IMG/VR virus record: IMGVR_UViG_3300007735_000958
Location: 1-62,845 of that record
Length of the DNA stretch: 62,845 nucleotides
Source: a virus
Reading direction: 5' to 3' (one strand)
Below the pieces are notes generated by a model. The model had not been told where the DNA came from. It worked only from the letters and a program-made list of their open reading frames with translations, and did no database searches. A program made the position numbers and the translations under genes. Shown one piece after another: positions 13,990 to 21,660 of the stretch; position 1 is the stretch's first letter; every line of letters starts with the position of its first letter.

Positions 13990-14478
13990 ATGGGTTCAAA
14001 CAATCAAAGCACTACTGAATTTGAAAAATTAAAAGAGGCTTTGTTTGGTATATCTGGATTTAAACCTGGCCCACCCATATCACATTCATTTGCTAAAATC
14101 TCAAACGCTCCGGCTACTGGGCCAATAACTCATATACATAACGCAATAGATAAAGAATCAATTCTTTTAAACAAAGAAACTTTTGATACATATATTTCCA
14201 ATTGTGCTGATATAATAAAAAAGAAAAAAGAACCATTTTTTACTTTAGTAAAGAATAATCTTAAAACAGTTTTCTTTTCTACCGATGTAGAAGTAGATGA
14301 TGTTTACAAAACTAAAATGCGGGAAAGATTGCAACTTATTTTGAATAAAACATACTACAATAAAAATGAGGTATTAGAAGAGGTTGTGTGGATAATTGAT
14401 GAGTATATTACTGAAAGCGATTACGCATTATCCAAAGAAATTTTGGTTTGGTTAAACGAACAATATAAAAAAGATTAA
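13990..14478 (+). CDS. hypothetical protein
   Basis: 162 residues. A disordered, Pro/Ser/His-containing N-terminal third (GFKPGPPISHSFAKISNAPATGPITHIHN) is followed by a helical C-terminal domain rich in Lys, Glu and Tyr. Nine nt after the previous gene. Function unknown. Confidence 0.6.
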   Translation: MGSNNQSTTEFEKLKEALFGISGFKPGPPISHSFAKISNAPATGPITHIHNAIDKESILLNKETFDTYISNCADIIKKKKEPFFTLVKNNLKTVFFSTDVEVDDVYKTKMRERLQLILNKTYYNKNEVLEEVVWIIDEYITESDYALSKEILVWLNEQYKKD

Positions 14479-14487
14479 CTATTTATT
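14479..14487 (+). promoter_or_regulatory. candidate late promoter box
   Basis: CTATTTATT 3 nt before the ATG at 14491; a weaker member of the ATATTTAT family. Confidence 0.25.
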
Positions 14488-14490
14488 AGT

Positions 14491-14874
14491 ATGGATATGG
14501 AAGTTTTCTGGAACGAGCAGGAGTATGATTTCTATAAATCTCTCTCACCAAGAGATAAGTTGATATATTTTTCCGATATGTATTCAGGCTTTTTTGAAAA
14601 GCTCGGTAATGAAGAAGATGATATAGAATTTTCTGATGAGGATAGTTTAGATGCGGATAGATTGGAAAGTTTATTTTCCGATTATGATGCTGAAGATAAA
14701 AATAAAAAGTTCATAAAAATTCAATGTCTACAAAACGAAGATATTACACCTGTACTACTTAAATTGATTTGTGATGGATTTATACTTAAAAAATCTGATG
14801 TACTCCGTACCCCTAATGGGGATACCCATAGATTTATTGTAATAGGACAAGTACCACCAACATCATTAAACTAA
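14491..14874 (+). CDS. acidic hypothetical protein
   Basis: 127 residues, very acidic in the middle (NEEDDIEFSDEDSLDADRLESLFSDYDAEDKNK split by few neutral residues). The C-terminal domain (ITPVLLKLICDGFILKKSDV) may be a small winged or alpha/beta fold. Acidic phage proteins often mimic DNA or bind basic host proteins; that is only a possibility here. Confidence 0.6.
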   Translation: MDMEVFWNEQEYDFYKSLSPRDKLIYFSDMYSGFFEKLGNEEDDIEFSDEDSLDADRLESLFSDYDAEDKNKKFIKIQCLQNEDITPVLLKLICDGFILKKSDVLRTPNGDTHRFIVIGQVPPTSLN

Positions 14875-14877
14875 TTT

Positions 14878-15096
14878 ATGATAATTGATGAGTTTGATTT
14901 TGATAATGGAATATTTGGTCAGATTCGATATAAGAAAGATACAAAGATTTTTTTTAATGAAATTTTTTTAAAAGATGATTTCGGATGTTATTTAGTTAAT
15001 TCAAACAGTGGGACAGAAATATATCTAACATCCACACGAACTCAATCAGAAGCAAAGGCTTATTTGTTCCAATTACATAATTCAAGACACAAATAA
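14878..15096 (+). CDS. hypothetical protein
   Basis: 72 residues, beta-rich first part (GIFGQIRYKKDTKIFFNEIFL) and a C-terminal helix (SEAKAYLFQLHNS). Four nt after the previous gene and probably co-translated. The 116 nt that follow hold no gene; they contain a GC-richer patch with a direct repeat of TAAGGG at about 15137 and 15155. Confidence 0.55.
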   Translation: MIIDEFDFDNGIFGQIRYKKDTKIFFNEIFLKDDFGCYLVNSNSGTEIYLTSTRTQSEAKAYLFQLHNSRHK

Positions 15097-15212
15097 CTTT
15101 GGTATGGTTTTTGATATATATTAAAAAAGTATAACCTAAGGGCGCAACCGACTACCGTAAGGGGTCAAAATTAAAATTATGTTTAACAATTAAAATAGAT
15201 TTAAGGACTATT

Positions 15213-15629
15213 ATGACACACATTAGAGAATTACCTGCTTCACCATTTGATATTTTGGTGAAAAACTTTTTCACAACCGATTCATTTTTTGCACCAGCGA
15301 TGGATGTAAAAATCGGTCACCCCGTAGATATCTACGAAACTAAAGAAGGGTTATGTTTTGAAATCGCTGGCACTGGTTTAACCAAAGAAGATATTGATAT
15401 CAATATTGAAGGCGATTTGTTGAGGGTTTCTTATACTAAAAAAGATGAAACCAAAGAAGGTGTAAACTATATCCACAAAGGAATCGCAAAGCGTTCCTTT
15501 AATTTGGGATATAAGATTGCCCGTAAATATGATTTGAATTCAGCAGAAGCAACTATGAAAGATGGTTTACTCAAAATCAGTATCCCATTTGCTGAAGAAT
15601 CAAAACCAAAATCACTAAAAATTAAGTAA
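15213..15629 (+). CDS. small heat shock protein (Hsp20/alpha-crystallin)
   Basis: 138 residues. Alpha-crystallin domain at about 30-125: HPVDIYETKEGLCFEIAGTGLTKEDIDINIEGDLLRV with the typical DI-x-V/I strands, then YIHKGIAKRSFNLGYKI and the A-x-M-K-D-G-L-L-K-I-x-I-P signature. Short N-terminal arm (LPASPFDILVKNFF) as in phage sHSPs. An ATP-independent holdase; T4-like phages of cyanobacteria also carry one, probably for capsid or replisome folding. Followed by a weak terminator and the PurA/PurZ gene. Confidence 0.92.
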   Translation: MTHIRELPASPFDILVKNFFTTDSFFAPAMDVKIGHPVDIYETKEGLCFEIAGTGLTKEDIDINIEGDLLRVSYTKKDETKEGVNYIHKGIAKRSFNLGYKIARKYDLNSAEATMKDGLLKISIPFAEESKPKSLKIK

Positions 15630-15637
15630 TCAAATAA

Positions 15638-15655
15638 AACCCGCGCCTTTGGGTT
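15638..15655 (+). terminator. weak terminator hairpin
   Basis: AACCC/GGGTT stem with loop GCGCCTTT, followed by ATAATCTTTT, in the 48-nt gap between hsp20 and the purA/purZ-like gene. Confidence 0.4.
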
Positions 15656-15677
15656 ATAATCTTTTAAAAAGTTATGT

Positions 15678-16682
15678 ATGATTCAGTACGCTGATATTAT
15701 TGTAGATTTACAAGCCGGTGATACTGGTAAAGGTAAGGTTGCGCATTTCCTATCCAAAGATAAAGAATACACCCATGTGGTTCGTTATAATGGAGGGGGA
15801 AATGCCGGCCATACCGTTTATCACAATGGAGAAAAATTTGTAACCCACTATATTCCCGTTGGTGTGTTCTATGGTATTAAATCTATCATTGGGCCGGGAT
15901 GTGTAATAAACATTTTAGACCTTTATAAGGAATGGAAAGAATTGGAAGATAAAGGTATTAATGTATCTGATTATCTTTTCATAGATAAGAGGGTGCATAT
16001 GATAAGACCCGAACATTTGATGGAAGATTCCAAAGATACAAAAATCGGAACTACCAAAACAGGCAATGGGCCTGCGTATCGGGATAAGTATGCCCGAACA
16101 GGTATTAGAGCTGGTGATGATGAATTCAAATTAAAAAACAGTATTGATATCTACGAAGAGTTTTATGGTAGTACATCTGTAAAAATCTTATTTGAAGGTG
16201 CTCAAGGATTTGAGTTAGATATTGATTGGGGTGATTACCCTTATGTAACATCATCGCATTGTACGGTTGGTTCTGCTATTATGAATGGTGTTCCCCCACA
16301 AAAGATACGAAAGGTGTATGGGGTAGCAAAAGGATATCGTACCTATGTAGGAGCAAAACAATTTGAGGGGGATGATGAAATATTTAATAAGATTAGATTG
16401 TTGGGTAATGAATATGGTGCTACCACCGGTAGGAGCAGACAAGTTAATTGGTTGGATATGGATTTACTTATCAAAGCAATAAATTTAAATGGTGTAACCG
16501 ATATGGTGTTCAATAAAATTGATGTATTGGAAGAGGCAGGTACACTTTGTTTTATTTACTATGGTAAACCCACATATTTTCAAAATTCGGATTTATTTAA
16601 ATCGGAGATAGAATCTATCATCAGAGCAAAATGTGAATCAGTCAAAAATATTATTTTCAGTTATTCACCACATTCAATTTAA
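15678..16682 (+). CDS. adenylosuccinate synthetase family enzyme, PurZ-like
   Basis: 334 residues, about 100 shorter than bacterial PurA (near 430) and close to archaeal PurA and phage PurZ. Start IIVDLQAGDTGKGK (D15, T16, K18): the IVDLQ-x-G-x-TGKG pattern resembles phage PurZ (GSTGKG) rather than PurA (GDEGKG), but the PurA catalytic Asp is kept where classical PurZ has Ser. Further family motifs: NGGGNAGHTVY, IPVG, IGTTKTGNGPAY, LFEGAQG, YPYVTSS, GATTGRSRQVNWLD and FNKIDVL. PurA joins IMP and Asp; PurZ joins dGMP and Asp on the way to diaminopurine (Z). Which substrate this one uses cannot be decided from sequence. Downstream is uvsE. Confidence 0.8.
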   Translation: MIQYADIIVDLQAGDTGKGKVAHFLSKDKEYTHVVRYNGGGNAGHTVYHNGEKFVTHYIPVGVFYGIKSIIGPGCVINILDLYKEWKELEDKGINVSDYLFIDKRVHMIRPEHLMEDSKDTKIGTTKTGNGPAYRDKYARTGIRAGDDEFKLKNSIDIYEEFYGSTSVKILFEGAQGFELDIDWGDYPYVTSSHCTVGSAIMNGVPPQKIRKVYGVAKGYRTYVGAKQFEGDDEIFNKIRLLGNEYGATTGRSRQVNWLDMDLLIKAINLNGVTDMVFNKIDVLEEAGTLCFIYYGKPTYFQNSDLFKSEIESIIRAKCESVKNIIFSYSPHSI

Positions 16683-16706
16683 AAAAAATTAACGAAAATT
16701 TAATAT

Positions 16707-16734
16707 GGGGGGTTTGGAAAAATCCCCCTTTTTT
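16707..16734 (+). terminator. strong intrinsic terminator
   Basis: Nine-pair stem (16707-16715 with 16720-16728; five G-C, one G-T, three T-A), GGAA tetraloop and a six-T tail. It ends the purZ-like transcript. Its stem and loop contain the TTTG -33 box of the next promoter. Confidence 0.85.
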
Positions 16735-16744
16735 ATTATATTTG
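16713..16744 (+). promoter_or_regulatory. Bacteroidetes-type promoter inside a terminator
   Basis: TTTG (16713-16716), 20-nt spacer, TATATTTG (16737-16744), perfect in both boxes. It drives uvsE at 16765. Confidence 0.8.
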
Positions 16745-16764
16745 TAGTATCTAAACCAAAAACT

Positions 16765-17658
16765 ATGTCAAACTTAGGATACGCTTGCATCAATATGACT
16801 TTGGGCAAGAAAAAGATTACCACCAATAGGGGTATGATTAGAAAAACCTTTTTAAAGGAAGGTATTAGCAGGGCTTCGGAGCTTGGGTTGCAGAACACCC
16901 GTGACCTGATAGAGATTATCAAATGGAATGAAAAGATGGGTATAAAACTCTTTAGAATCACCTCCAATCTATTCCCCTGGTCATCTGAGTACCCACTATC
17001 AGATATGCCGCATTTTGCTCCTATATCCAATCTCCTGAAGGGTGCTGGGGTATTGGTATCCAACTATGGGCAAAGGATTACATCTCATCCTGGCCCCTTT
17101 AATGTACTCGTATCACCCAATGAAAAGGTGGTAATGAACACCATAACCGATTTATCGTTGCATGGGGAGGTCTTTGACCTGATGGGGTTGAGTAGAACCC
17201 CCTACAATGTCATTAATATCCATTGTAATGGTGTCTATGGGGATAAAGAATCAGCGATGGATAGGTTCTGTCGGAACTTTGAAAGGTTGCCTGAATCAGT
17301 TCAAACCAGGCTGACCGTAGAAAATGATGATAAGGCGAGTATGTATTCGGTAAAAGACCTGATGTATATTCACCAAAGAACTGGTATCCCAATTGTGTTT
17401 GATTACCACCACCACAAATTTTGTACAGGTGGTTTATCAGAGCAGGAAGCTTTGGAGTTAGCAATGACAACTTGGCCTGATGGAATCAAACCCGTAGTTC
17501 ACTATTCAGAATCAGCTCCAGGTAAAATCCCTCAAGCACATTCAGATTTTATTTCAAACAAAATTGAAACTTATGGTTACGATTTGGATATTGAAGTAGA
17601 AGCTAAAATGAAAGAATTAGCAGTTCTTAATTATTTAAATCAGTATGGGCATAATTAA
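16765..17658 (+). CDS. uvsE: UV damage endonuclease (UvsE/UVDE)
   Basis: 297 residues from ATG 16765; the longer in-frame start at 16705 lies upstream of the promoter and is rejected. N-terminus LGYACINMTL, then FRITSNLFPW, ITSHPGPFNVL, HCNGVYGDKESAMDRF, LTVENDD, FDYHHHKF and VHYSES, all typical of the TIM-barrel UVDE family. These residues bind up to three metal ions. The enzyme nicks DNA 5' of UV photoproducts and starts excision repair. The product would protect phage DNA in sunlit water. Confidence 0.92.
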   Translation: MSNLGYACINMTLGKKKITTNRGMIRKTFLKEGISRASELGLQNTRDLIEIIKWNEKMGIKLFRITSNLFPWSSEYPLSDMPHFAPISNLLKGAGVLVSNYGQRITSHPGPFNVLVSPNEKVVMNTITDLSLHGEVFDLMGLSRTPYNVINIHCNGVYGDKESAMDRFCRNFERLPESVQTRLTVENDDKASMYSVKDLMYIHQRTGIPIVFDYHHHKFCTGGLSEQEALELAMTTWPDGIKPVVHYSESAPGKIPQAHSDFISNKIETYGYDLDIEVEAKMKELAVLNYLNQYGHN

Positions 17659-17687
17659 CCTGTTAAAGGTTATTATCTATTTTTTGG

Positions 17688-17696
17688 ATATTTATT
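17688..17696 (+). promoter_or_regulatory. candidate late promoter box
   Basis: ATATTTATT 106 nt upstream of the membrane protein gene. The gap also holds AACC/GGTT (about 17658-17672), a possible weak terminator of uvsE, and ATCAAGCTTGAT, a palindrome. Confidence 0.3.
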
Positions 17697-17802
17697 TTAT
17701 ATTTCAAGTTTCTCTTGTTGTTTACAATCAAGCTTGATATCAAAAGATTTGATAATAAATACAACTGGGGAAGTTAATAAAGTTAAAAAAATGGAATAAC
17801 AT

Positions 17803-18798
17803 ATGAAAAATTTTTTTACGAGGAAAAATGGTTTCATAATTTTAATGATATTATCCACATTCACACTTGCTGGTTCAGCTGCATACTATTCCGTATTCGG
17901 TCTTAGTTCACTTTTCGCTGGAGCAAGAACTGAAGTTATTATAATGGCGGGGGCATTAGAATTTGCAAAAATAATTCTTGCTTCATACCTTCATAACTAT
18001 TGGAAAGTAATTGGGTGGTTAAAATGGTATTTGGTTTCAGCAGTTGTAATTCTAATGATGATTACATCTTTGGGTATATATGGTTTTTTGACTTCAGCAT
18101 ACCAAACAACAAGCGATAAATTTACTATCCTTAATAAAGAGGTTAGCGTTGTGGATGTAAAACGAAATAGATTCAAAGAACAATTGGTGGATTTAAATGC
18201 TGAAAAAAAATTATTGGAAACATCCATATCATCATTAAGGGGTGGGTTAGCAACCAATAACTCTCAGACTGAAAGGGGTGCTGCATCCCAACGAAGGGTT
18301 TTAAGTAGTGAATTAAAAACAGCAGTTCAGCAAAGAGATATTTTAACCCTAAAAATAGAATCATTGAATGATTCATTGACTTCTTTAGATTTACAAATAT
18401 TAGACAAGGAATCAAATAATGATGTAGCTGCTGAAATAGGTCCATTAAGATACTTGGACAAATTAACTGGGTGGGGAATGGATAGAATTGTAAATTGGTT
18501 CACATTATTAATTGTATTAGTATTTGACCCGTTAGCAATTTCTATGGTTATAGCCCTAAATAAACTTATAAAAGAAGTTAAAATAGAGGAAACTAAACCT
18601 ATTGAAGAAAAACCAATCAAAGAAGATGTAGTGGTAGAAAAACAAACTACAACTTTAAAAGTTAAAGAAGAAAAGCCTGATATCGTATTTGAACCAACTA
18701 CTGAAGAAGCATTAAACTTATATAATGAAGAACCCAAACCAACACCACCGCCACCAACACACACTTATGCAAGAACAGGTGCTGATAGATATAGATAA
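17803..18798 (+). CDS. membrane protein with periplasmic coiled coil
   Basis: 331 residues. Membrane helices at about 11-37, 44-62, 68-95 and 230-255. Between the third and fourth is a 120-residue coiled coil (NRFKEQLVDLNAEKKLLETSISSLRGG and ELKTAVQQRDILTLKIESLNDSL). The C-terminal ~75 residues are charged, Lys/Glu/Pro-rich (EETKPIEEKPIKE) and end in PTPPPPTHTYARTGADRYR. Similar architecture is seen in unnamed membrane proteins of T4-like phages. Role unknown; candidates are holin-related, nucleoid/membrane anchoring or superinfection exclusion. Confidence 0.75.
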   Translation: MKNFFTRKNGFIILMILSTFTLAGSAAYYSVFGLSSLFAGARTEVIIMAGALEFAKIILASYLHNYWKVIGWLKWYLVSAVVILMMITSLGIYGFLTSAYQTTSDKFTILNKEVSVVDVKRNRFKEQLVDLNAEKKLLETSISSLRGGLATNNSQTERGAASQRRVLSSELKTAVQQRDILTLKIESLNDSLTSLDLQILDKESNNDVAAEIGPLRYLDKLTGWGMDRIVNWFTLLIVLVFDPLAISMVIALNKLIKEVKIEETKPIEEKPIKEDVVVEKQTTTLKVKEEKPDIVFEPTTEEALNLYNEEPKPTPPPPTHTYARTGADRYR

Positions 18799-18815
18799 AA
18801 ATAATTAAAAATATA

Positions 18816-18847
18816 TTTGGTAATATACACTTTTTGTTGTATATTGT
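18816..18847 (+). promoter_or_regulatory. Bacteroidetes-type promoter
   Basis: TTTG (18816-18819), 20-nt spacer, TATATTG from 18840. It drives the ClpP-HD-sigma operon. Confidence 0.75.
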
Positions 18848-18868
18848 GTAAAATTTAAACGATAATTT

Positions 18869-19492
18869 ATGATAGATGAACTTTATAATACCAATCCTTC
18901 AAATGTAAAATTTGATTACAAAAATGAAAGTGGTGATGATACTGACCCACACAAACATTTTTTTAGGGAGTTTGATTATGGTATTGATTTAACCGATAAT
19001 GTAATTGTAATTTGCGATGAAATTCAGATGGGATTACTACCTGAGTTTATTGCTAAAGTACGGCTACTAAAAAAAGTGAATAATGAGGCAACTACAATTA
19101 ACATCTTATTAAACTCCGGTGGTGGTGATGTTGTAGAAACTCTTGGTATTATTGATTATATCAGAGGAAACAAAGATATGAAATTTAATATCATTTGTAG
19201 GGGTATCGCAATGTCAGCAGCAGCTCTTCTACTTGCAGCAGGTACTGGGGTTAGAGCAGCATCAAAACATTCAAAGATTATGGTTCACCAACTATCAACC
19301 TTTGCGGCAGGTAAATTGAGTGATGTAAAATCAAACGCCAAATTTGCGGATAGGTTGGAAGATGAATGTAATAGTATGATGGCTGAATTCACAAAGAAAC
19401 CAAAAGAGTGGTGGCAGTCAAATCAACAAAGTGATTTATTTTTATCCGCTGAAGAAGCGCTTGAATTGGGTATTATTGATAAAATTATTTAA
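18869..19492 (+). CDS. ClpP-like serine protease
   Basis: 207 residues. The ClpP fold is seen from INILLNSGGGDVVETLGIIDYI (oxyanion-hole Gly-rich turn) through RGIAMSAAALLLAAGT with nucleophile S116, and IMVHQ with H140; an Asp further on completes the triad. The N-terminal ~50 residues are phage-specific. In phages such proteins act as prohead or scaffold proteases, or associate with host ClpX/A. It overlaps nothing but is 2 nt from the HD gene, heading an operon that ends with the late sigma factor. Confidence 0.88.
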   Translation: MIDELYNTNPSNVKFDYKNESGDDTDPHKHFFREFDYGIDLTDNVIVICDEIQMGLLPEFIAKVRLLKKVNNEATTINILLNSGGGDVVETLGIIDYIRGNKDMKFNIICRGIAMSAAALLLAAGTGVRAASKHSKIMVHQLSTFAAGKLSDVKSNAKFADRLEDECNSMMAEFTKKPKEWWQSNQQSDLFLSAEEALELGIIDKII

Positions 19493-19494
19493 TT

Positions 19495-20301
19495 ATGTAT
19501 TTTGATTTTTTCTCTCCAGAAGAACTACTGGAAAATTATAAAAAGTTCAGAAAATTTATTAATCAAGAATTTAGTGGTGAACGATTGGATACCCTAAACA
19601 AAATGTATGACCATTTTGAAGAAAGGATTATCTATACACCCGCTTCATCCTTTGAGCATTTTCATAATGCTTTTCCCGGCGGATATATTGACCATATAAT
19701 GAGGGTAACTCGCAATGCTCTAAAGGTATTTGAACTTTGGAAAGAGTTGGATATGGTTACTGATGATATTACAAGAGAATCGGTTGTATTTGCAGCCCTC
19801 CACCACGACTTAGGTAAGGTGGGTTCGGTTGATGATGATTGGTATAAAAAGAATGATTCGGAGTGGCATGTAAAGAATCAGGGTAAGATTTATAAATCAA
19901 ACCCAAATTTACATTGGATGGAAATTCAAGACCGTACATTCTTTCTACTAAATCATTTTGGCGTAAAATGTACTGAAGAAGAATATCTTGCTATCCGACT
20001 GACGGATGGGTTGTACGATTCATCCACCGAAAGTTATTATAAAACTTTTCAGGCTGAAAACCAATTAAAAACATTTTTACCCCATATTCTACATCAGGCA
20101 GATTTTATGGCATCAAAGTATGAATACACTCGTTGGGTAATTGAAGGTAAAAAGTTAAAAGGTACAAGAGGAACTATTGGTACAAATGGAAAACCATCAG
20201 GGTTATCTAAATTTGAAAAAATTGTGTCTGAAAAATCAGAGGATGATAAACCAAAGGTTGATATGGTATTTGATGCGTTTAAAGATATAATGGAGGATTA
20301 A
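19495..20301 (+). CDS. HD-domain phosphohydrolase
   Basis: 268 residues. Metal-binding HD signature: PGGYIDHIMRV (first His), HHDLGK with H104-D105, a later GLYD (about 183) and HQADFMASKYEY (His-x-x-Asp). The family is common in T4-like phages of cyanobacteria and marine bacteria, and resembles YhaM-type and nucleotidase HD proteins. Substrate unknown; nucleotide or RNA is likely. It is larger than the dATP phosphohydrolase DatZ of Z-genome phages (about 180) and is not obviously DatZ. Confidence 0.82.
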   Translation: MYFDFFSPEELLENYKKFRKFINQEFSGERLDTLNKMYDHFEERIIYTPASSFEHFHNAFPGGYIDHIMRVTRNALKVFELWKELDMVTDDITRESVVFAALHHDLGKVGSVDDDWYKKNDSEWHVKNQGKIYKSNPNLHWMEIQDRTFFLLNHFGVKCTEEEYLAIRLTDGLYDSSTESYYKTFQAENQLKTFLPHILHQADFMASKYEYTRWVIEGKKLKGTRGTIGTNGKPSGLSKFEKIVSEKSEDDKPKVDMVFDAFKDIMED

Positions 20302-20302
20302 T

Positions 20303-20617
20303 ATGGTAACGCTTTTAGTAATATTGTTTTTAACTGATATAGTTTTAGGTTTCTTTGTATGGAATCTATTACGGAAATTAGAAGCAGTTGAAGAAAATTT
20401 GGATGAGTTAGAAAAAGAATACACTCAGGCAGATACACTTTTGGATTCAATGCAAGAGAGAATTCAAAACGCAATGGATAGAATGAAATCCATAGATAGA
20501 ATTGGTTCGTTTGAAGCCGATGATGAGACGGGTTATGTATTTAGAGAAATGTATAGTATTATAGAAGAATTAGACGGATATTATGGGCAGAAAAGCGAAA
20601 TCACCGAAGAGCAATAG
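20303..20617 (+). CDS. small membrane-anchored coiled-coil protein
   Basis: 104 residues. One N-terminal membrane helix (VTLLVILFLTDIVLGFFVW), then a coiled coil (KLEAVEENLDELEKEYTQADTLLDSMQ) and an acidic tail. The 3' end overlaps the sigma gene by 35 nt, an arrangement kept in T4-like phages where a small helical ORF precedes gp55. Role unknown. Confidence 0.65.
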   Translation: MVTLLVILFLTDIVLGFFVWNLLRKLEAVEENLDELEKEYTQADTLLDSMQERIQNAMDRMKSIDRIGSFEADDETGYVFREMYSIIEELDGYYGQKSEITEEQ

Positions 20618-21314
20618 ATATTTTACAGCTATAACTGAAATAGCTATAAATGTGTATAATAGTTTGGATGATATTGATAAAAAAAATCGTATCTATAATA
20701 GATTTATACAATATCCGTTTGATAAACTTGCAGAAAATGTAATACATACATATAAAACCTATTACTTTGATGATTCGTATGAAGATGTAAAGGCATCGGT
20801 AGTTGCGTTTCTAAATGAAAAGATGCATAAGTTTAAGGGTGATAAAGGAAAAGCATTTTCTTATTTCACTGTAATTGCAAGAAACTTTTTATTTAATGAG
20901 AATAATGCGAATTACGCAAAAATGAAAATCCAAGAAGATTTGGATGCTGTTGATATTGGTAGGAATGTTCCTAATGAGGTGGCGGAGTATGAAGCAGTAG
21001 AAGAAAAATCAGATTTTATGGATTTCTTTGTGGATTATATAGATTCAAATTTAAATAAACTTTTTGTAAAGGAAAGGGATAGAAGAATAGCTGATTCGGT
21101 TAATGAACTATTCCGTAATCGGAAGGATTTATACTCTTACAATAAAAAGGCTCTTTATATACTTATTAGAGATAGGACAGGAGTAAATACACAATATATT
21201 ACAAGAGTTATAGGAAAAATGAAAGTAATATTTGTAGAATTAAATACTGAATATACTAAAAAGGGTATTTTAAAATTAAATCATAACATAGAGAGGTATT
21301 ATGACGAAGGATGA
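20583..21314 (+). CDS. T4 gp55-like late sigma factor
   Basis: 243 residues, basic N-terminus (MGRKAKSPKSNRYFT). The core KMHKFKGDKGKAFSYFTVIARNFLFNEN matches the region-2-like block of phage late sigma factors (K-G-K-A-F-S-Y-F). It lacks a visible sigma region 4, as gp55 does. By analogy it binds host RNA polymerase with a clamp-loaded coactivator and recognises a short -10-like box; the ATATTTATA boxes ahead of late genes are candidates. The C-terminus is basic and helical (NKKALYILIRDRTGVNTQYITRVIGKMK). Confidence 0.85.
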   Translation: MGRKAKSPKSNRYFTAITEIAINVYNSLDDIDKKNRIYNRFIQYPFDKLAENVIHTYKTYYFDDSYEDVKASVVAFLNEKMHKFKGDKGKAFSYFTVIARNFLFNENNANYAKMKIQEDLDAVDIGRNVPNEVAEYEAVEEKSDFMDFFVDYIDSNLNKLFVKERDRRIADSVNELFRNRKDLYSYNKKALYILIRDRTGVNTQYITRVIGKMKVIFVELNTEYTKKGILKLNHNIERYYDEG

Positions 21315-21660
21315 TGATATATTTAAAGGGACAACATTTTCATCTTTATTAAAAGATGTTTATGATAATTCCCGTAAAAAAGACCGACAAATAAAATTAC
21401 TGATTGCTCAGTTAGAACCATTGGTTAAAAATCTAAATGATGCATCGGTGGTAGTTCCATTGATTAAGGAATACTTAGAGGTATCAGTAAAGAATGATGA
21501 CCAGTTGGTAAGGTTAGCTGCTATCGCACAAAAACTTTTAGATAAGGGTGGTTCTGATGATGGGTTGTTATTATCAGAAGAAGAAAAGAAGCAGTTGTTA
21601 GAAGCTAGTAGGGATGTAGATGAAAAATTGGAATCCCTAAAACCGGATGAGGATGAATAA
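21301..21660 (+). CDS. hypothetical acidic helical protein
   Basis: 119 residues, almost all helix (KKDRQIKLLIAQLEPLVKNLNDA, EEEKKQLLEASRDVDEKLESL). It overlaps the sigma gene by 14 nt and shares a base with the following spike gene. In related phages a small ORF sits between sigma and baseplate genes; a coupling or chaperone role is possible. Confidence 0.65.
   Translation: MTKDDDIFKGTTFSSLLKDVYDNSRKKDRQIKLLIAQLEPLVKNLNDASVVVPLIKEYLEVSVKNDDQLVRLAAIAQKLLDKGGSDDGLLLSEEEKKQLLEASRDVDEKLESLKPDEDE

Noticed and set aside
15678-16682. Ordinary bacterial PurA
   Set aside because: Length and the TGKG motif argue against standard PurA, but a short archaeal-type PurA cannot be excluded, so no gene symbol was given.
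16705-16764. Extended start of uvsE
   Set aside because: The extension overlaps the terminator and promoter; the family N-terminus begins at 16765.
19495-20301. HD protein as DatZ of the Z-genome pathway
   Set aside because: It is about 90 residues longer than DatZ and its pattern matches a common T4-phage HD family; kept only as an HD phosphohydrolase.
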